A DNA stretch of 64,000 nucleotides from Bacteroidota bacterium. GTDB lineage: Bacteria; Bacteroidota; Bacteroidia; Flavobacteriales; Flavobacteriaceae. The notes under the pieces were generated by a model, which was not told where the DNA came from, searched no databases, and saw only the letters and a list, made by a program, of their open reading frames with translations. A program made the translations under genes and the position numbers. Location: contig JAEWJM010000001.1 of assembly GCA_023386585.1 (NCBI GenBank), forward strand, positions 1 through 64,000, read 5' to 3'. Below are positions 24,947 through 34,789 of this stretch, in pieces (position 1 is the first letter of the stretch; each line of letters opens with the position of its first letter).

Positions 24947-26037
24947 TTGTTCTTCAATAGTTTGATGATTTCCTCAACGATTTCTTCCGTCGCATTTGGC
25001 ATTGCCATTCGCTTAATGTTTTGCGAAAGTTCCTGCTGCAGCTTTTCGTTCTGCACCAAATTCGAAAATGTGGTTGCAAATTTCGAATCGAGTTCGCTTT
25101 CAGAAAGCATGATCGCTCCTTTTTTGTCGACGATCGCCTTCGCATTTTTGGTCTGGTGGTCTTCTGCCACATTTGGTGACGGAATAAAAACAACCGGCTT
25201 TCCGATCAGGCAGAGCTCTGAGACCGACGATGCGCCAGCCCGTGAAATGATAAAATCGGCGGCAGCGTAAACCAAATCCATTCGCTCGATGAACGCGACG
25301 ACCTGTACGTCCGAAGAGGTGAACTTTTCATATTCATTATAATACAACTTTCCGCATTGCCATATAACCTGGACTTCGAGAGCCGAAATATTGACAAGCT
25401 CTTTTGCGACAAGTTGGTTGATGCGCCTTGCGCCAAGGCTTCCGCCGAGGATAAGCAGCGTTTTTTTATTGGGATCGAGTTTGTAATGCGAAATCGCTTC
25501 ACTTCGATTATCTGAAATCTCAACCAGATCGCGGCGAACCGGATTTCCTGTCAGTGCGATTTTGCCTTTCGGAAAAAATCTTTCAAGTCCGTCATAGGCG
25601 ACACAGATCCGGTTTGCTTTTTTCGCGAGCATTTTGTTCGTAATTCCCGGATAGGAATTCTGTTCCTGGATGACTGTCGGAATTCCGGACAGATTTGCCG
25701 CCTGCAGCAAAGGGCCGCTTGCAAACCCTCCGGTCCCGATGACAACGTCCGGCTTGAATTTCTTAACTATCGAAATCGCCTTCAGCAGGCTGACACTGAG
25801 TTTCACGGGAAATAGCAGGTTGTCAACGGTCAATTTACGCTGCAATCCGGCGATCCACAGTCCGACGATCTTGTAACCCGCCTGAGGAACTTTCTGCATT
25901 TCCATCCGGTCGCTTGCGCCGACAAACAAAAATTCAGCATCCGGAAACCGGCGCTTGAGCCCATCCGCAATAGCGATCGCCGGGTAAATATGCCCGCCTG
26001 TTCCGCCGCCGCTAAGGATGAATTTTTTCTTGGTCAT
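24943..26037 (-). CDS. murG: undecaprenyldiphospho-muramoylpentapeptide beta-N-acetylglucosaminyltransferase
   Basis: A 364-residue peripheral membrane glycosyltransferase (GT28) converting lipid I to lipid II. It shows the glycine-rich loop [14 protein letters not shown], the lipid-binding [11 protein letters not shown], and the UDP-GlcNAc site [13 protein letters not shown] with [26 protein letters not shown]. The reading can be extended to 26097, but the added residues come from AGCTTTAAGC repeat DNA, so MTKKKFIL at 26037 is chosen. The stop overlaps murC by ATGA. Confidence 0.97.
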   Translation of the reverse strand: MTKKKFILSGGGTGGHIYPAIAIADGLKRRFPDAEFLFVGASDRMEMQKVPQAGYKIVGLWIAGLQRKLTVDNLLFPVKLSVSLLKAISIVKKFKPDVVIGTGGFASGPLLQAANLSGIPTVIQEQNSYPGITNKMLAKKANRICVAYDGLERFFPKGKIALTGNPVRRDLVEISDNRSEAISHYKLDPNKKTLLILGGSLGARRINQLVAKELVNISALEVQVIWQCGKLYYNEYEKFTSSDVQVVAFIERMDLVYAAADFIISRAGASSVSELCLIGKPVVFIPSPNVAEDHQTKNAKAIVDKKGAIMLSESELDSKFATTFSNLVQNEKLQQELSQNIKRMAMPNATEEIVEEIIKLLKNK

Positions 26038-26147
26038 TTTCTTATCTGTGGGCTTTAAGCAATTAGCTTTAAGCTTTGTATTCTTTGTTCCGGTCAATTT
26101 TATTCTTTCCTAGTTTAAGCTCAGGGCTTACAGCCCATAGCTTATAG
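26038..26147. repeat. AGCT-word spacer upstream of murG
   Basis: A 110-nt interruption of an otherwise tightly packed operon, made of imperfect words such as gctttaagc (twice) and cccatagcttatagcta. No gene, terminator T run or -7 box is seen. A similar spacer occurs on the other side of ftsW (27465-27512). Confidence 0.6.
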
Positions 26148-27464
26148 CTATTTTCTCAACACCGCGTTCATCGGATTTGAGGAAAGGCTTTCTTCGATTG
26201 AATAATTTGCTTCGGCTCCGGCGGCTTTCAGTGCTTCTTCGGCAGCTTCCTCGCGTGCAATCTGCTGGTCGATCATCTTCTGCAAAATCTCGTTTCGCTT
26301 TTCCTTTTCTTCCAATTCGAGCGCGATTTCTTCTTCTTTTTTGGTGACGCCGATGATAATGCCTAATGCGATGCAGGTCATCCAGATCGAGCTACCGCCG
26401 CTTGAAATGAGCGGAAGCGTTTGGCCTGTTACCGGAAGCAACTCGACAGCGACCGCCATATTGATCAGCGCCTGGAAAATAATCGGAAAGCCCAAACCGA
26501 CTACGACCAATTTGCCAAAAAGCGAATTCGCTTTGTGCGCTGCGATGATAAAGCGGAAGAAAAGCAGCAGATAAAGCGCCATTACTGTGATTCCGCCGAT
26601 CAATCCGAATTCTTCCACAATGATGGCGTAGATAAAATCGGACGACGATTGCGGAAGGAAATTCTTTTGTACACTTTTCCCTGGCCCAAGGCCGTAAATC
26701 CCGCCCGAAGCGATTGCAATTTTCGCTTTCTCGATTTGATAATCGTCTTCGTCCGGCTTGTCACTGGTAAAATTATCGATGCGCGAAATCCACGTATCAA
26801 CGCGGTTCGGGAAAGCATCCGGAAAAGCTTTGGCGACAATTATAAAGAATGCGAGGGCAACAATTCCGGCGCCGACTACAAATCCGATATATTTCAGGGG
26901 ATATTTCCCAACGAATACTAACATTGTCACCATCGAAAAAATTAACGCGGCGGTCGAAAAGTTCGCCGGAAGGATAAACATCAGCGTAACCGCGACCGGC
27001 GTCCACAATTCCCATAGCGAGGCACGGAAAGAAATTGGTGTTTCGCGTTTTTTCGAAAGGTAGCGCGCAACAAAAAGCATGAGGACAATCGAGGCAAGAG
27101 TTGATGTCTGGAAAGTGATTCCGATAAACGGCACCTGAATCCAACGGCTGGCGTTCGCACCGTCGATTATCGTTCCTTTGAAAAGTGTATAAGCGAGCAA
27201 AACCCAGACAACTGGAAGTGCAATAAGCGAAATTCCGCGGAAATAGTGGTACGGAATCCGATGCACCCAATAAATCATGCAAAAGCCGATGAAGATGTGC
27301 GCAAGGTGTTTCAGCAAATAGCTGATCGTGTTTCCGGTTCCCTGATTCATATACGCCAGGTTGCTGCTCGCGCTGAACACGGGCATAAACGAGAACAACG
27401 CCAGCAGGGCCACGAATGACCAGATGACCTTATCCCCTTTTAACCTGTTTAGAATTTCAACCAT
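26148..27464 (-). CDS. ftsW: lipid II flippase/SEDS glycosyltransferase FtsW
   Basis: A 438-residue SEDS-family protein with about ten membrane helices, polymerising septal glycan strands with FtsI. Signatures are NASRWIQVPFIGITFQTS, the extracytoplasmic GIYGLGPGKSVQKNFLPQSSSDFIYAIIVEEFG loop with its conserved Glu pair, and LPVTGQTLPLISSGGSS. A charged cytoplasmic tail of about 70 residues (KKEEEIALELEEKEKRNEI to the end) is longer than in many FtsW proteins. It is flanked on both sides by AGCT-rich spacers. Confidence 0.95.
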   Translation of the reverse strand: MVEILNRLKGDKVIWSFVALLALFSFMPVFSASSNLAYMNQGTGNTISYLLKHLAHIFIGFCMIYWVHRIPYHYFRGISLIALPVVWVLLAYTLFKGTIIDGANASRWIQVPFIGITFQTSTLASIVLMLFVARYLSKKRETPISFRASLWELWTPVAVTLMFILPANFSTAALIFSMVTMLVFVGKYPLKYIGFVVGAGIVALAFFIIVAKAFPDAFPNRVDTWISRIDNFTSDKPDEDDYQIEKAKIAIASGGIYGLGPGKSVQKNFLPQSSSDFIYAIIVEEFGLIGGITVMALYLLLFFRFIIAAHKANSLFGKLVVVGLGFPIIFQALINMAVAVELLPVTGQTLPLISSGGSSIWMTCIALGIIIGVTKKEEEIALELEEKEKRNEILQKMIDQQIAREEAAEEALKAAGAEANYSIEESLSSNPMNAVLRK

Positions 27465-27512
27465 TTTACTATAGCTATGAGCTGTCGGCTGTGGGCTTTT
27501 GGCTCGGTTGTA
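27465..27512. repeat. AGCT-word spacer between ftsW and murD
   Basis: A 48-nt spacer carrying tatagctatgagctgt and ggctgtgggctttt words, of the same style as the spacer on the far side of ftsW. No promoter or terminator is evident. Confidence 0.55.
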
Positions 27513-28850
27513 TTAAAGATTCTGGACTGCCTGTTTAAACTGCTTGCCGCGGTCTTCGTAATTCTGGAATAAGTCGAAACTCGCGCAAGCCGGTGAAAGC
27601 AATACGGCATCACCTTTTTCAGTCAGCCGTTGTGACATCCGCACCGCGTCTTCCATTGAACCGACCTCGACCATTACATCGACTACGTTGCCGAATGCAT
27701 CAATTATTTTCTTGTTGTCAACGCCGAGGCAGACGATCGCCTTCACTTTCTCCCGCACCAAAGGCATTAACTCCGAATAGTCGTTTCCTTTATCGACACC
27801 GCCAACGATCCATACTGTCGGCACGTTCATGCTGTCGAGTGCAAAGAAAGTCGCATTGACATTTGTGGCTTTAGAGTCGTTTATGTATTGGACATTGCCG
27901 ATTTTGAGGACTTTTTCCAGCCGATGCTCAACACCCTGGAAATTGGACAAGCTTTCGCGGATAGTGTCTTTCCTGATTTTCATCAGCTTGGCAACCGATG
28001 CCGCCGCCATGGCGTTCTTCATATTGTGCTTGCCTTCAAGCGCAATGTATTCGGTTTCCATAATAAATTCTTCCTCGTTGATGTTGATTTCCATGTTGTC
28101 GTTTTTTATAAATGCGCCTTGGTTAAAGGTTTTTGTCAGAGAAAATGGCAGCAGCTGCGCCTTTGTTTTGTTGTTTTTCAGCCATCCGGAGATCACTTCG
28201 TCATCGGCGTCGTAAATCAGGTAATCGGCCTCGGTCTGGTTCATTGTGATCCTGAACTTTGAATCGATATAATTTTCAAATTTGTAATCGTAGCGGTCGA
28301 GATGATCCGGACTGATATTCGTAATAATGGCTATATCCGGACGATAAGTCAGAATTCCGTCAAGCTGAAAACTGCTGAGCTCGAGTACATAGCAGTCGAA
28401 AGCATCTTCGGCAACCTGCCAGGCAAAGCTTTTTCCGATGTTTCCGCCCAAACCTACGTTGAGTCCGGCCGACTTCAGCAAATGATACGTCAGCATTGTG
28501 GTTGTCGTTTTCCCGTTACTTCCGGTAATGCCGATAGTTTTGGCCTTGGTGAACTGTACTGCGAATTCTATTTCCGAAATCACCGGAATCTTTTTATCGC
28601 GGAGCTTCTTCACGATATCGGATTTATCGGCAATTCCGGGGCTTTTCATAACCACATCAGCATTCAGCACCTTTTTTTCAGTGTGCCTTTCTTCTTCCCA
28701 CGCTATCTCGTTCAGGAGCAGCACTTCCTTGTAATTGTCGCGGATCTTTCCATAGTCAGATACAAAAACATCATATCCTTGCTTCTTGCCAAGGATCGCC
28801 GTACCGACGCCACTTTCTCCACCACCCAATATCACCAAACGCTTTCCCAT
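27513..28850 (-). CDS. murD: UDP-N-acetylmuramoylalanine--D-glutamate ligase
   Basis: A 445-residue cytoplasmic Mur ligase adding D-Glu. It shows LVILGGGESGVGTAILGKK at the N-terminus, the P-loop GITGSNGKTTTTML and the central LELSSFQLDGI ... ISPDHLDRY. The C-terminal domain has EHRLEKVLKIGNVQYINDSKATN and LLSPACASFDLFQNYEDRGKQF, a MurD hallmark. It ends 48 nt before ftsW and abuts mraY without a spacer. Confidence 0.97.
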   Translation of the reverse strand: MGKRLVILGGGESGVGTAILGKKQGYDVFVSDYGKIRDNYKEVLLLNEIAWEEERHTEKKVLNADVVMKSPGIADKSDIVKKLRDKKIPVISEIEFAVQFTKAKTIGITGSNGKTTTTMLTYHLLKSAGLNVGLGGNIGKSFAWQVAEDAFDCYVLELSSFQLDGILTYRPDIAIITNISPDHLDRYDYKFENYIDSKFRITMNQTEADYLIYDADDEVISGWLKNNKTKAQLLPFSLTKTFNQGAFIKNDNMEININEEEFIMETEYIALEGKHNMKNAMAAASVAKLMKIRKDTIRESLSNFQGVEHRLEKVLKIGNVQYINDSKATNVNATFFALDSMNVPTVWIVGGVDKGNDYSELMPLVREKVKAIVCLGVDNKKIIDAFGNVVDVMVEVGSMEDAVRMSQRLTEKGDAVLLSPACASFDLFQNYEDRGKQFKQAVQNL

Positions 28851-30077
28851 TTATCGCAATTTTAAGGTTACGATTGACAAAATGGCCAGCAATATTCCCA
28901 CGATCCAGAAACGGGTAACGATTTTACTTTCGTGATACCCTTTTTTCTGATAGTGGTGATGCAAGGGCGACATGAGGAAAATTCGCCGGCCTTCGCCGAA
29001 TCGCCTACGCGTATATTTGAAATAGGAAACCTGGAGCACCACCGAGAAATTTTCGACCAGAAAAATTCCACATAACAGCGGGATCAAAAGCTCTTTGCGA
29101 ACTGATATCGCCAATACAGCGATAATTCCGCCGATCGTAAGGCTTCCGGTATCGCCCATGAAAACCGTCGCCGGATAGGAATTGTACCAAAGAAAACCTA
29201 CGAGAGCTCCGACAAAAGCCGCGATGTATACCGTCATTTCACCTGAATGCGGGATGTACATAATATTCAAGTAACTTGAAAAAATGATGTTACCTGAAAC
29301 GAAGGTAAAAATCCCTAAAGCCAGCACTGATATCGCCGAAGTTCCTGCTGCGAGGCCGTCGATGCCATCCGTAAGATTGGCGCCATTTGACACAGCGGTA
29401 ATTATGAAGATGACGATCGGGATGAAAACCAGCCATGCCCAATCCTGATAGCCGTCGCCCGCCCAGGCAAGCAGCTCGGCGTAGTCGAGTTCGTTGTTCT
29501 TTACAAAAGGAATTGTCGTAATGGTTGATTTTTCTTCAATGGGAGCCTGGCTGATTAGGTTTTCCGTCTGTGCGAAAGTAATATTGCGCGGAATATCGGT
29601 GCGGACTGTCACGCCGGGATCGGAATAGAGAACCCATCCCACGATAATCCCGAGACCAACCTGGCCGATAACTTTAAATATACCTTTGAGCCCTTGTTTG
29701 TCTTTCTTGAAAATCTTTATGTAGTCGTCTACAAAGCCAATGGTTCCCATCCAAAGTGTCGTAACGATCAGAAGCACGATGTAGATATTGTTGAGCTTGG
29801 CCAGCAGGATTACGGGTATAAGCGTACTGATAATAATGATCAGTCCGCCCATTGTTGGCGTTCCAGCTTTTTGTGTCTGGCCTTCGAGCCCGAGTTCGCG
29901 GACTGTCTCGCCCACTTGCTGGTTGCGGAGGAAGTTAATAATCCTCTTACCGTATATTGTAGATATCATCAACGAAAGCAATACAGCCAACGCCGACCGG
30001 AAAGTAATGTACTGAAATACGCCGGTACCCGGAATGTTCAGGCTCTTGTCAAGATATTCAAACAGATAGTACAGCAT
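28851..30077 (-). CDS. mraY: phospho-N-acetylmuramoyl-pentapeptide transferase
   Basis: A 408-residue polytopic membrane enzyme making lipid I from UDP-MurNAc-pentapeptide and undecaprenyl phosphate. Motifs include KAGTPTMGG, the Asp-rich [16 protein letters not shown], the catalytic [27 protein letters not shown] and the C-terminal HHHYQKKG. About 45 extra residues around 160-205 ([18 protein letters not shown]) form a loop typical of the Bacteroidota proteins. It lies 3 nt after murE. Confidence 0.97.
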   Translation of the reverse strand: MLYYLFEYLDKSLNIPGTGVFQYITFRSALAVLLSLMISTIYGKRIINFLRNQQVGETVRELGLEGQTQKAGTPTMGGLIIIISTLIPVILLAKLNNIYIVLLIVTTLWMGTIGFVDDYIKIFKKDKQGLKGIFKVIGQVGLGIIVGWVLYSDPGVTVRTDIPRNITFAQTENLISQAPIEEKSTITTIPFVKNNELDYAELLAWAGDGYQDWAWLVFIPIVIFIITAVSNGANLTDGIDGLAAGTSAISVLALGIFTFVSGNIIFSSYLNIMYIPHSGEMTVYIAAFVGALVGFLWYNSYPATVFMGDTGSLTIGGIIAVLAISVRKELLIPLLCGIFLVENFSVVLQVSYFKYTRRRFGEGRRIFLMSPLHHHYQKKGYHESKIVTRFWIVGILLAILSIVTLKLR

Positions 30078-30080
30078 ATT

Positions 30081-31544
30081 CTATTTATTTAATTGGCTTA
30101 ACAATTCCTTTACGGTTTCCATGTCGTCAAAATGATGACGCACGCCTTTTATTTCCTGATAGGTTTCGTGGCCTTTCCCGGCGATAAGGATGATATCATT
30201 GGGTTTTGCGAGCTGGCATGCGAGTTTGATCGCCTGGCGACGGTCCGATAGCGCGATTGTCTTCTTGTGATTCTGCGGCTCTACGCCTTGTTCCATATCG
30301 GAGATTATATCTTCAGGATCTTCGCTTCGCGGATTGTCGGAAGTCAGGATCAGCTTGTCGCTCATCGAGGATGCAATGTTTGCCATGACCGGCCTTTTCG
30401 TCTTGTCACGGTCGCCACCGCAGCCAACGACAGTAATTAACTGCTCATTTCGGGTGCGGATATCAGAGATGGTTTTCAAAACATTTTCGAGTGCATCCGG
30501 AGTGTGCGCATAATCGACGATCGCAGTGATTTTCGAATTGGATACAATGAACTGGAACCGGCCGGAAACGCTTTCCAGTTCCGACAAAAGCCGAAGCACT
30601 TCGAGGCTCTCGAGTCCAAGTTCGACTGCAGTTCCGTAGATAGCCAGCAGATTATAGGCATTGAAAGTTCCGATCAGCTTTACCCAAACTTCATTATCGT
30701 TGATTTTTAGCAGCAATCCGCTAAGCTGGTTTTCAAGAATTTGCGCTTTGTACTCGGCAAAGGTTTTCAGCGCGTAAGTCAGTTTGCGGGCGCGAGTGTT
30801 CTGAAGCATGACCATTCCGTTCTTGTCATCAACATTTGACAATGCGAATGCGGTTGACGGAAGCCTATCGAAAAACGATTTTTTAACGTCGCGGTATTCG
30901 GCAAAAGTTGGGTGATAATCCAAATGGTCGTGCGAAAGGTTCGTGAAAACGCCGCCGGCAAACAAAAGCGCTTCGGTGCGTTTCTGATGAATTCCGTGCG
31001 AACTGACTTCCATAAAGCAGTATTCAGCTCCGGCCTCTGTCATCATCGCGAGGTATTTATTGATTGTCAGCGAATCAGGCGTGGTATGTGTCGCCGGAAA
31101 TTCCTGATCGTCGACCAATATTTTCACCGTGGAAAGCAATCCGGCCTTATAGCCTGCTTTTTTGAAAAGTTGATACAAAAGCGAAGCAATCGTGGTTTTT
31201 CCATTGGTTCCGGTTATCCCGACCAATTTCAGGTTGTGCGACGGATTGCCGTAATAATTGGCAGCCATGAAAGCGAGCGCCGAGTTGCCGTTTTTCACCT
31301 GTACATAGGTAACGCCGGTTACAATAATTTCAGGGAATGTCTCACAAACAATTGCGATTGCGCCCGAGTTGATTGCCTTTTCAATAAAACTGTGGCCATC
31401 GGAAACAGTTCCACGGATGGCAACAAAGACATCATCCGGCGAAACATTGCGCGAATCGAATTCGATTTTACCGATTTCAATATCCGTCGGCCCTTTTACG
31501 GCTTCAATCCCGACTTTATAAAGTATGTCTTTCAGTATGCTCAC
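30081..31544 (-). CDS. murE: UDP-N-acetylmuramoyl-L-alanyl-D-glutamate--2,6-diaminopimelate ligase
   Basis: A 487-residue Mur ligase adding the third stem-peptide residue. Signatures are the P-loop GITGTNGKTTIASL, MEVSSHGIHQKR, NLSHDHLDYH and IVDYAHTPDALE. The substrate loop LTSDNPRSEDPEDI carries the DNPR motif that distinguishes meso-diaminopimelate-adding from lysine-adding enzymes, so the peptidoglycan is predicted to contain meso-DAP. The start overlaps the ftsI stop by ATGA. Confidence 0.97.
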   Translation of the reverse strand: MSILKDILYKVGIEAVKGPTDIEIGKIEFDSRNVSPDDVFVAIRGTVSDGHSFIEKAINSGAIAIVCETFPEIIVTGVTYVQVKNGNSALAFMAANYYGNPSHNLKLVGITGTNGKTTIASLLYQLFKKAGYKAGLLSTVKILVDDQEFPATHTTPDSLTINKYLAMMTEAGAEYCFMEVSSHGIHQKRTEALLFAGGVFTNLSHDHLDYHPTFAEYRDVKKSFFDRLPSTAFALSNVDDKNGMVMLQNTRARKLTYALKTFAEYKAQILENQLSGLLLKINDNEVWVKLIGTFNAYNLLAIYGTAVELGLESLEVLRLLSELESVSGRFQFIVSNSKITAIVDYAHTPDALENVLKTISDIRTRNEQLITVVGCGGDRDKTKRPVMANIASSMSDKLILTSDNPRSEDPEDIISDMEQGVEPQNHKKTIALSDRRQAIKLACQLAKPNDIILIAGKGHETYQEIKGVRHHFDDMETVKELLSQLNK

Positions 31545-33541
31545 GACAACTCGAGGATTATTGTTTCACCTTTTTTTAGTGTGCCACCCGGATTCAATGA
31601 TTGCTTTTTCACTTTTCCGGTTCCGATGGCGCGAACACGTATTCCGAGATTTTCAAGCAAAGCAACCGCATCCATTCCGGCCATTCCTTTGACGTTGGGA
31701 ACGACGGTTTGCGCAGTTTGCGTCATCGCGAAATACGTGTTGAAATTTTGATCCTGTGCGGGAATTTTGCGGTTGAGATTCTTGATTTCGTTTGTAGACG
31801 GCGCATCTGTAAAAATCTTTTGTGCAATCCGCTTGAAAACCGGGCCCGATACGTCAGCACCATAATATCCTTTGGCAACGTTGGGTTTATGAATAACGAC
31901 GATGCACGAATATTTTGGCGCATCTGCAGGAAAATAGCCCACAAACGACGAAGCGTAATATTGCTCCGAGCCATCGCCTTTGCCATAATCAACTTGTGCC
32001 GTACCGGTTTTGCCCGACATCGAAAAATCTTTTGAGTACAGTTTCGATCCGGTTCCTTTTTTAACCACGTTTGCCAGAACTGCTTTAAGTTTGGCTAAAG
32101 TTTCGTCGGAACAGATTTTAGGATTGATTACCTCGCGGTTGAACTTCTTAATTGTCCGGTTCCATTCGCGTATTTCAGAAACGAACTGCGGTTTCACCAT
32201 TTCGCCTTGATTCGCAACGGCGTTATAAAATGTCAATGTTTGAAGCGGCGTCATCGAGACTCCATACCCAAATCCCATCCACGGAAGTGAAAGTGCGCTC
32301 CAGTGTTTGTCGCCCGGTTGCGGGATGTAAGGTTTTCCTTCACCACGGAACGGCAGTCCGAGTGGCTTGTTGAGATGGTAATTATTCAGATGGTTGACGA
32401 ATTTCGCCGGATCGTTCTTGTAGTTGTTATAAACTGCTTGCACAAGAACCGTATTTGACGAAAGCTCAAAGCCGCGCGCCAACGAAATTTTGCCGTAACC
32501 ACCTCTATGGGAATCGCGGACTTTCTTCCCGGAATAGGTAATTTCGCCACCATGGCAGTCAAAAACAGCGCTGGTATCGACCAGTTTGTCGTCTAATAGC
32601 GCCATCAGGCCAGCCAACTTGAACGTCGATCCGGGCTCATGTGATTCGGCGACTGCGTAATTGATCGTTTCGTAGTAGGAACCGTCGGAACTTCGGCCCA
32701 GATTTGAGATCGCCTTCACTTTCCCGGTTTGTGTTTCCATTACGACGACGCAACCGTGATCGGCTTCGTAGTATTCCAGTTGCTTCAACAGCGCGTGGTG
32801 CGCAATGTCCTGAATATAAACGTCGATTGTGGAAATTATATCGTAACCATCGTGCGGTTCGACCTCATTTACATCGCGGATGGGTTTCCACTGTCCCTGC
32901 GCGATCTTTTGTTTCATGATCTTGCCGTCTTTTCCGTTGAGCCAGTTGCCAAAAGCGCCTTCAATTCCAACTCTTGTTGGAGATCCGGTTTCGTCGGTGC
33001 GCTCGTAACCAATTGTCCGTTCCGCGATTTTTCCTATCGGATGCTCACGTACCGTTTTTTGTTCGGTGATAATACCGCCTTTATATGCGCCGAGGCTGAA
33101 CAACGGAAACTTCCTGATTCGCATATACTGCGTATAATTCAAATCACGGGCAATCAGCAAATACCGGTTTTTGTTGAGTCGCGCCTTGCGGAGCTCAGCG
33201 TCATAAAATGAAGCAGGCTTTCCAAGCATGACCGAAAGTGAATCGGCCAGGGGACCGGCAAATTTTTGGAAATCGGCTGCATTCGGAGCTACCGCATCGA
33301 ACCTGATTTTGTAATTCGGGATCGAGGTCGCCAACAGGCTTCCGTCAGCAGAATAAATATTGCCTTTATTTGCGGGGATCACAAAGTTTCGAACCGACCT
33401 TTCCTTGGCCAGTTTCCGGTAATAGTCGCCTTCTACCCATTGGATATTCGTCAGTTTTACCGTAATCGCGATCGCGATAAGAATCATCACGAACGCGACC
33501 AGGTAAATCCGATAGGATATGTGTTTATCGGTTACTTCCAT
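31541..33541 (-). CDS. ftsI: penicillin-binding protein 3-like transpeptidase with PASTA domain
   Basis: A 666-residue class B PBP crosslinking septal peptidoglycan. One N-terminal membrane helix (about 8-26) is followed by the dimerisation domain and the transpeptidase domain. The active-site motifs are EPGSTFKLAG (SxxK), ELSSNTVLVQ (SxN) and MSGKTGTAQ (KTG). The C-terminus adds one PASTA domain, about residues 610-666 (VVPNVKGMAGMDAVALLEN to TIILELS), a muropeptide- or beta-lactam-binding fold usual for Bacteroidota FtsI but absent from E. coli FtsI. It overlaps ftsL by 10 nt. Confidence 0.96.
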   Translation of the reverse strand: MEVTDKHISYRIYLVAFVMILIAIAITVKLTNIQWVEGDYYRKLAKERSVRNFVIPANKGNIYSADGSLLATSIPNYKIRFDAVAPNAADFQKFAGPLADSLSVMLGKPASFYDAELRKARLNKNRYLLIARDLNYTQYMRIRKFPLFSLGAYKGGIITEQKTVREHPIGKIAERTIGYERTDETGSPTRVGIEGAFGNWLNGKDGKIMKQKIAQGQWKPIRDVNEVEPHDGYDIISTIDVYIQDIAHHALLKQLEYYEADHGCVVVMETQTGKVKAISNLGRSSDGSYYETINYAVAESHEPGSTFKLAGLMALLDDKLVDTSAVFDCHGGEITYSGKKVRDSHRGGYGKISLARGFELSSNTVLVQAVYNNYKNDPAKFVNHLNNYHLNKPLGLPFRGEGKPYIPQPGDKHWSALSLPWMGFGYGVSMTPLQTLTFYNAVANQGEMVKPQFVSEIREWNRTIKKFNREVINPKICSDETLAKLKAVLANVVKKGTGSKLYSKDFSMSGKTGTAQVDYGKGDGSEQYYASSFVGYFPADAPKYSCIVVIHKPNVAKGYYGADVSGPVFKRIAQKIFTDAPSTNEIKNLNRKIPAQDQNFNTYFAMTQTAQTVVPNVKGMAGMDAVALLENLGIRVRAIGTGKVKKQSLNPGGTLKKGETIILELS

Positions 33542-33897
33542 ATCCGGGCAAAAAAGGTTTCTTCAGGTTCTTTTCTCACTTTTATTTTTTGCGGCGGTAC
33601 CGATGACGGAAAAATTTGCTTTTCCTCCATTTTGGCCGCGACGGTCGATTCCATTTTGAGCTTCATCAACTCTGACCTTCGGTCGACGAATTCCGACCTC
33701 AATTCTTTAACTTCGCTGGAAAGCTCCGCGATCCGGATAACTTTCTGCTCGTACCGGTTTGTATTGGCGATCATTGCAATTGCCAGCAAGATCAGGAAGA
33801 CGATGAACCGCCAGTTCCTGACCGCATCCTCATTGATCAGGAAGCGTGCTTTTAATATGCCGTATACACCTTGTTTCATATCAGATTTTTTCTGCAA
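33532..33897 (-). CDS. ftsL: FtsL-like cell division protein
   Basis: A 121-residue bitopic membrane protein. A cytoplasmic N-terminus of about 25 residues and a membrane helix (WRFIVFLILLAIAMIANT) precede a coiled-coil-like segment (RIAELSSEVKELRSEFVDRRSELMKLKME). Size, topology and position between rsmH and ftsI identify it as FtsL. In other bacteria FtsL forms a coiled coil with FtsB and FtsQ to activate FtsW/FtsI. It overlaps rsmH by 17 nt and ftsI by 10 nt. Confidence 0.85.
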   Translation of the reverse strand: MQKKSDMKQGVYGILKARFLINEDAVRNWRFIVFLILLAIAMIANTNRYEQKVIRIAELSSEVKELRSEFVDRRSELMKLKMESTVAAKMEEKQIFPSSVPPQKIKVRKEPEETFFARIWK

Positions 33898-34789
33898 TCC
33901 TCAATTTCGCACTGCGGGCGCGGTTGTTTTGGGCTATTTCAGCGTCATTGGGCACGATGAGTTTGTCGATTGTCTTGAAAGGGACTGAAAAATTCCCGAA
34001 GAAATCGCGCTCGGGTTCACCTTCGAACATTCCGTTGCGGATGAACCGCTTGACCAACCGATCTTCAAGCGAATGGTATGATATTACGCTCAGTCTTCCA
34101 CCGGGTTTAAGGAGTTCGAGTGATTGCTCAAGGAATTCTTTGAGAACTTCCATTTCCTGGTTGACTTCAATGCGGATCGCCTGATAGATCTGGGCCAGGA
34201 TCTTGTTGCCTTTATGGGGCGGCAATATCCGGTCGAGAACCTGCTTGAGTTGCTGGGTGTTTTTCAGTGGCGCTATCGCCCGGGCATCCATTATAAGCCT
34301 TGTGATTACGGGTGCATTCCGAAGTTCACCGTAGTCAAAAAACACGCGCCTGAGATTCACTTCGTCGTATTCGTTGATGACTTTAAACGCGCTAAGATCA
34401 TTTTTGCGGCTCATGCGCATATCGAGTTCGGCATCAAAACGCGTTGAGAAACCACGTTCGGCCACATCAAACTGATGCGACGAAACGCCAAGATCGGCAA
34501 GGATGCCGTCGACGGATTTAACGTTGTGAAATCGAAGGAAACGCTTCATGAAGCGGAAGTTTTCATTGACGAGCAGGAAACGCGCATCGTCTATCGAATT
34601 GGAAACCGCGTCTTCATCCTGATCGAATGCGATCAGTCGGCCATTTTCTCCCAGCCGCGAAAGAATCTCCCGTGAGTGGCCGCCACCGCCAAAAGTCACG
34701 TCGACATATACGCCGTCCCGACGAATATTCAGTCCGTCGACCGATTCCTTTAACAGTACAGGGTTATGATATTCCATCACCGTCGTCAT
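33881..34789 (-). CDS. rsmH: 16S rRNA (cytosine(1402)-N(4))-methyltransferase
   Basis: A 302-residue SAM-dependent methyltransferase (MraW) modifying C1402 in the decoding centre of 16S rRNA. Seen motifs are EYHNPVLLKESVDGL, VDVTFGGGGHSREIL, LADLGVSSHQFD, ERGFSTRFDAELDMRM and the C-terminal VISYHSLEDRLVKRF. It overlaps mraZ by 26 nt if started at 34789, or 14 nt if started at the internal Met (34777). Either is compatible with the family. Confidence 0.97.
   Translation of the reverse strand: MTTVMEYHNPVLLKESVDGLNIRRDGVYVDVTFGGGGHSREILSRLGENGRLIAFDQDEDAVSNSIDDARFLLVNENFRFMKRFLRFHNVKSVDGILADLGVSSHQFDVAERGFSTRFDAELDMRMSRKNDLSAFKVINEYDEVNLRRVFFDYGELRNAPVITRLIMDARAIAPLKNTQQLKQVLDRILPPHKGNKILAQIYQAIRIEVNQEMEVLKEFLEQSLELLKPGGRLSVISYHSLEDRLVKRFIRNGMFEGEPERDFFGNFSVPFKTIDKLIVPNDAEIAQNNRARSAKLRIAEKI

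Noticed and set aside
26038..26097. N-terminal extension of MurG
   Set aside because: The extra residues are encoded by AGCTTTAAGC repeat DNA and do not resemble MurG.
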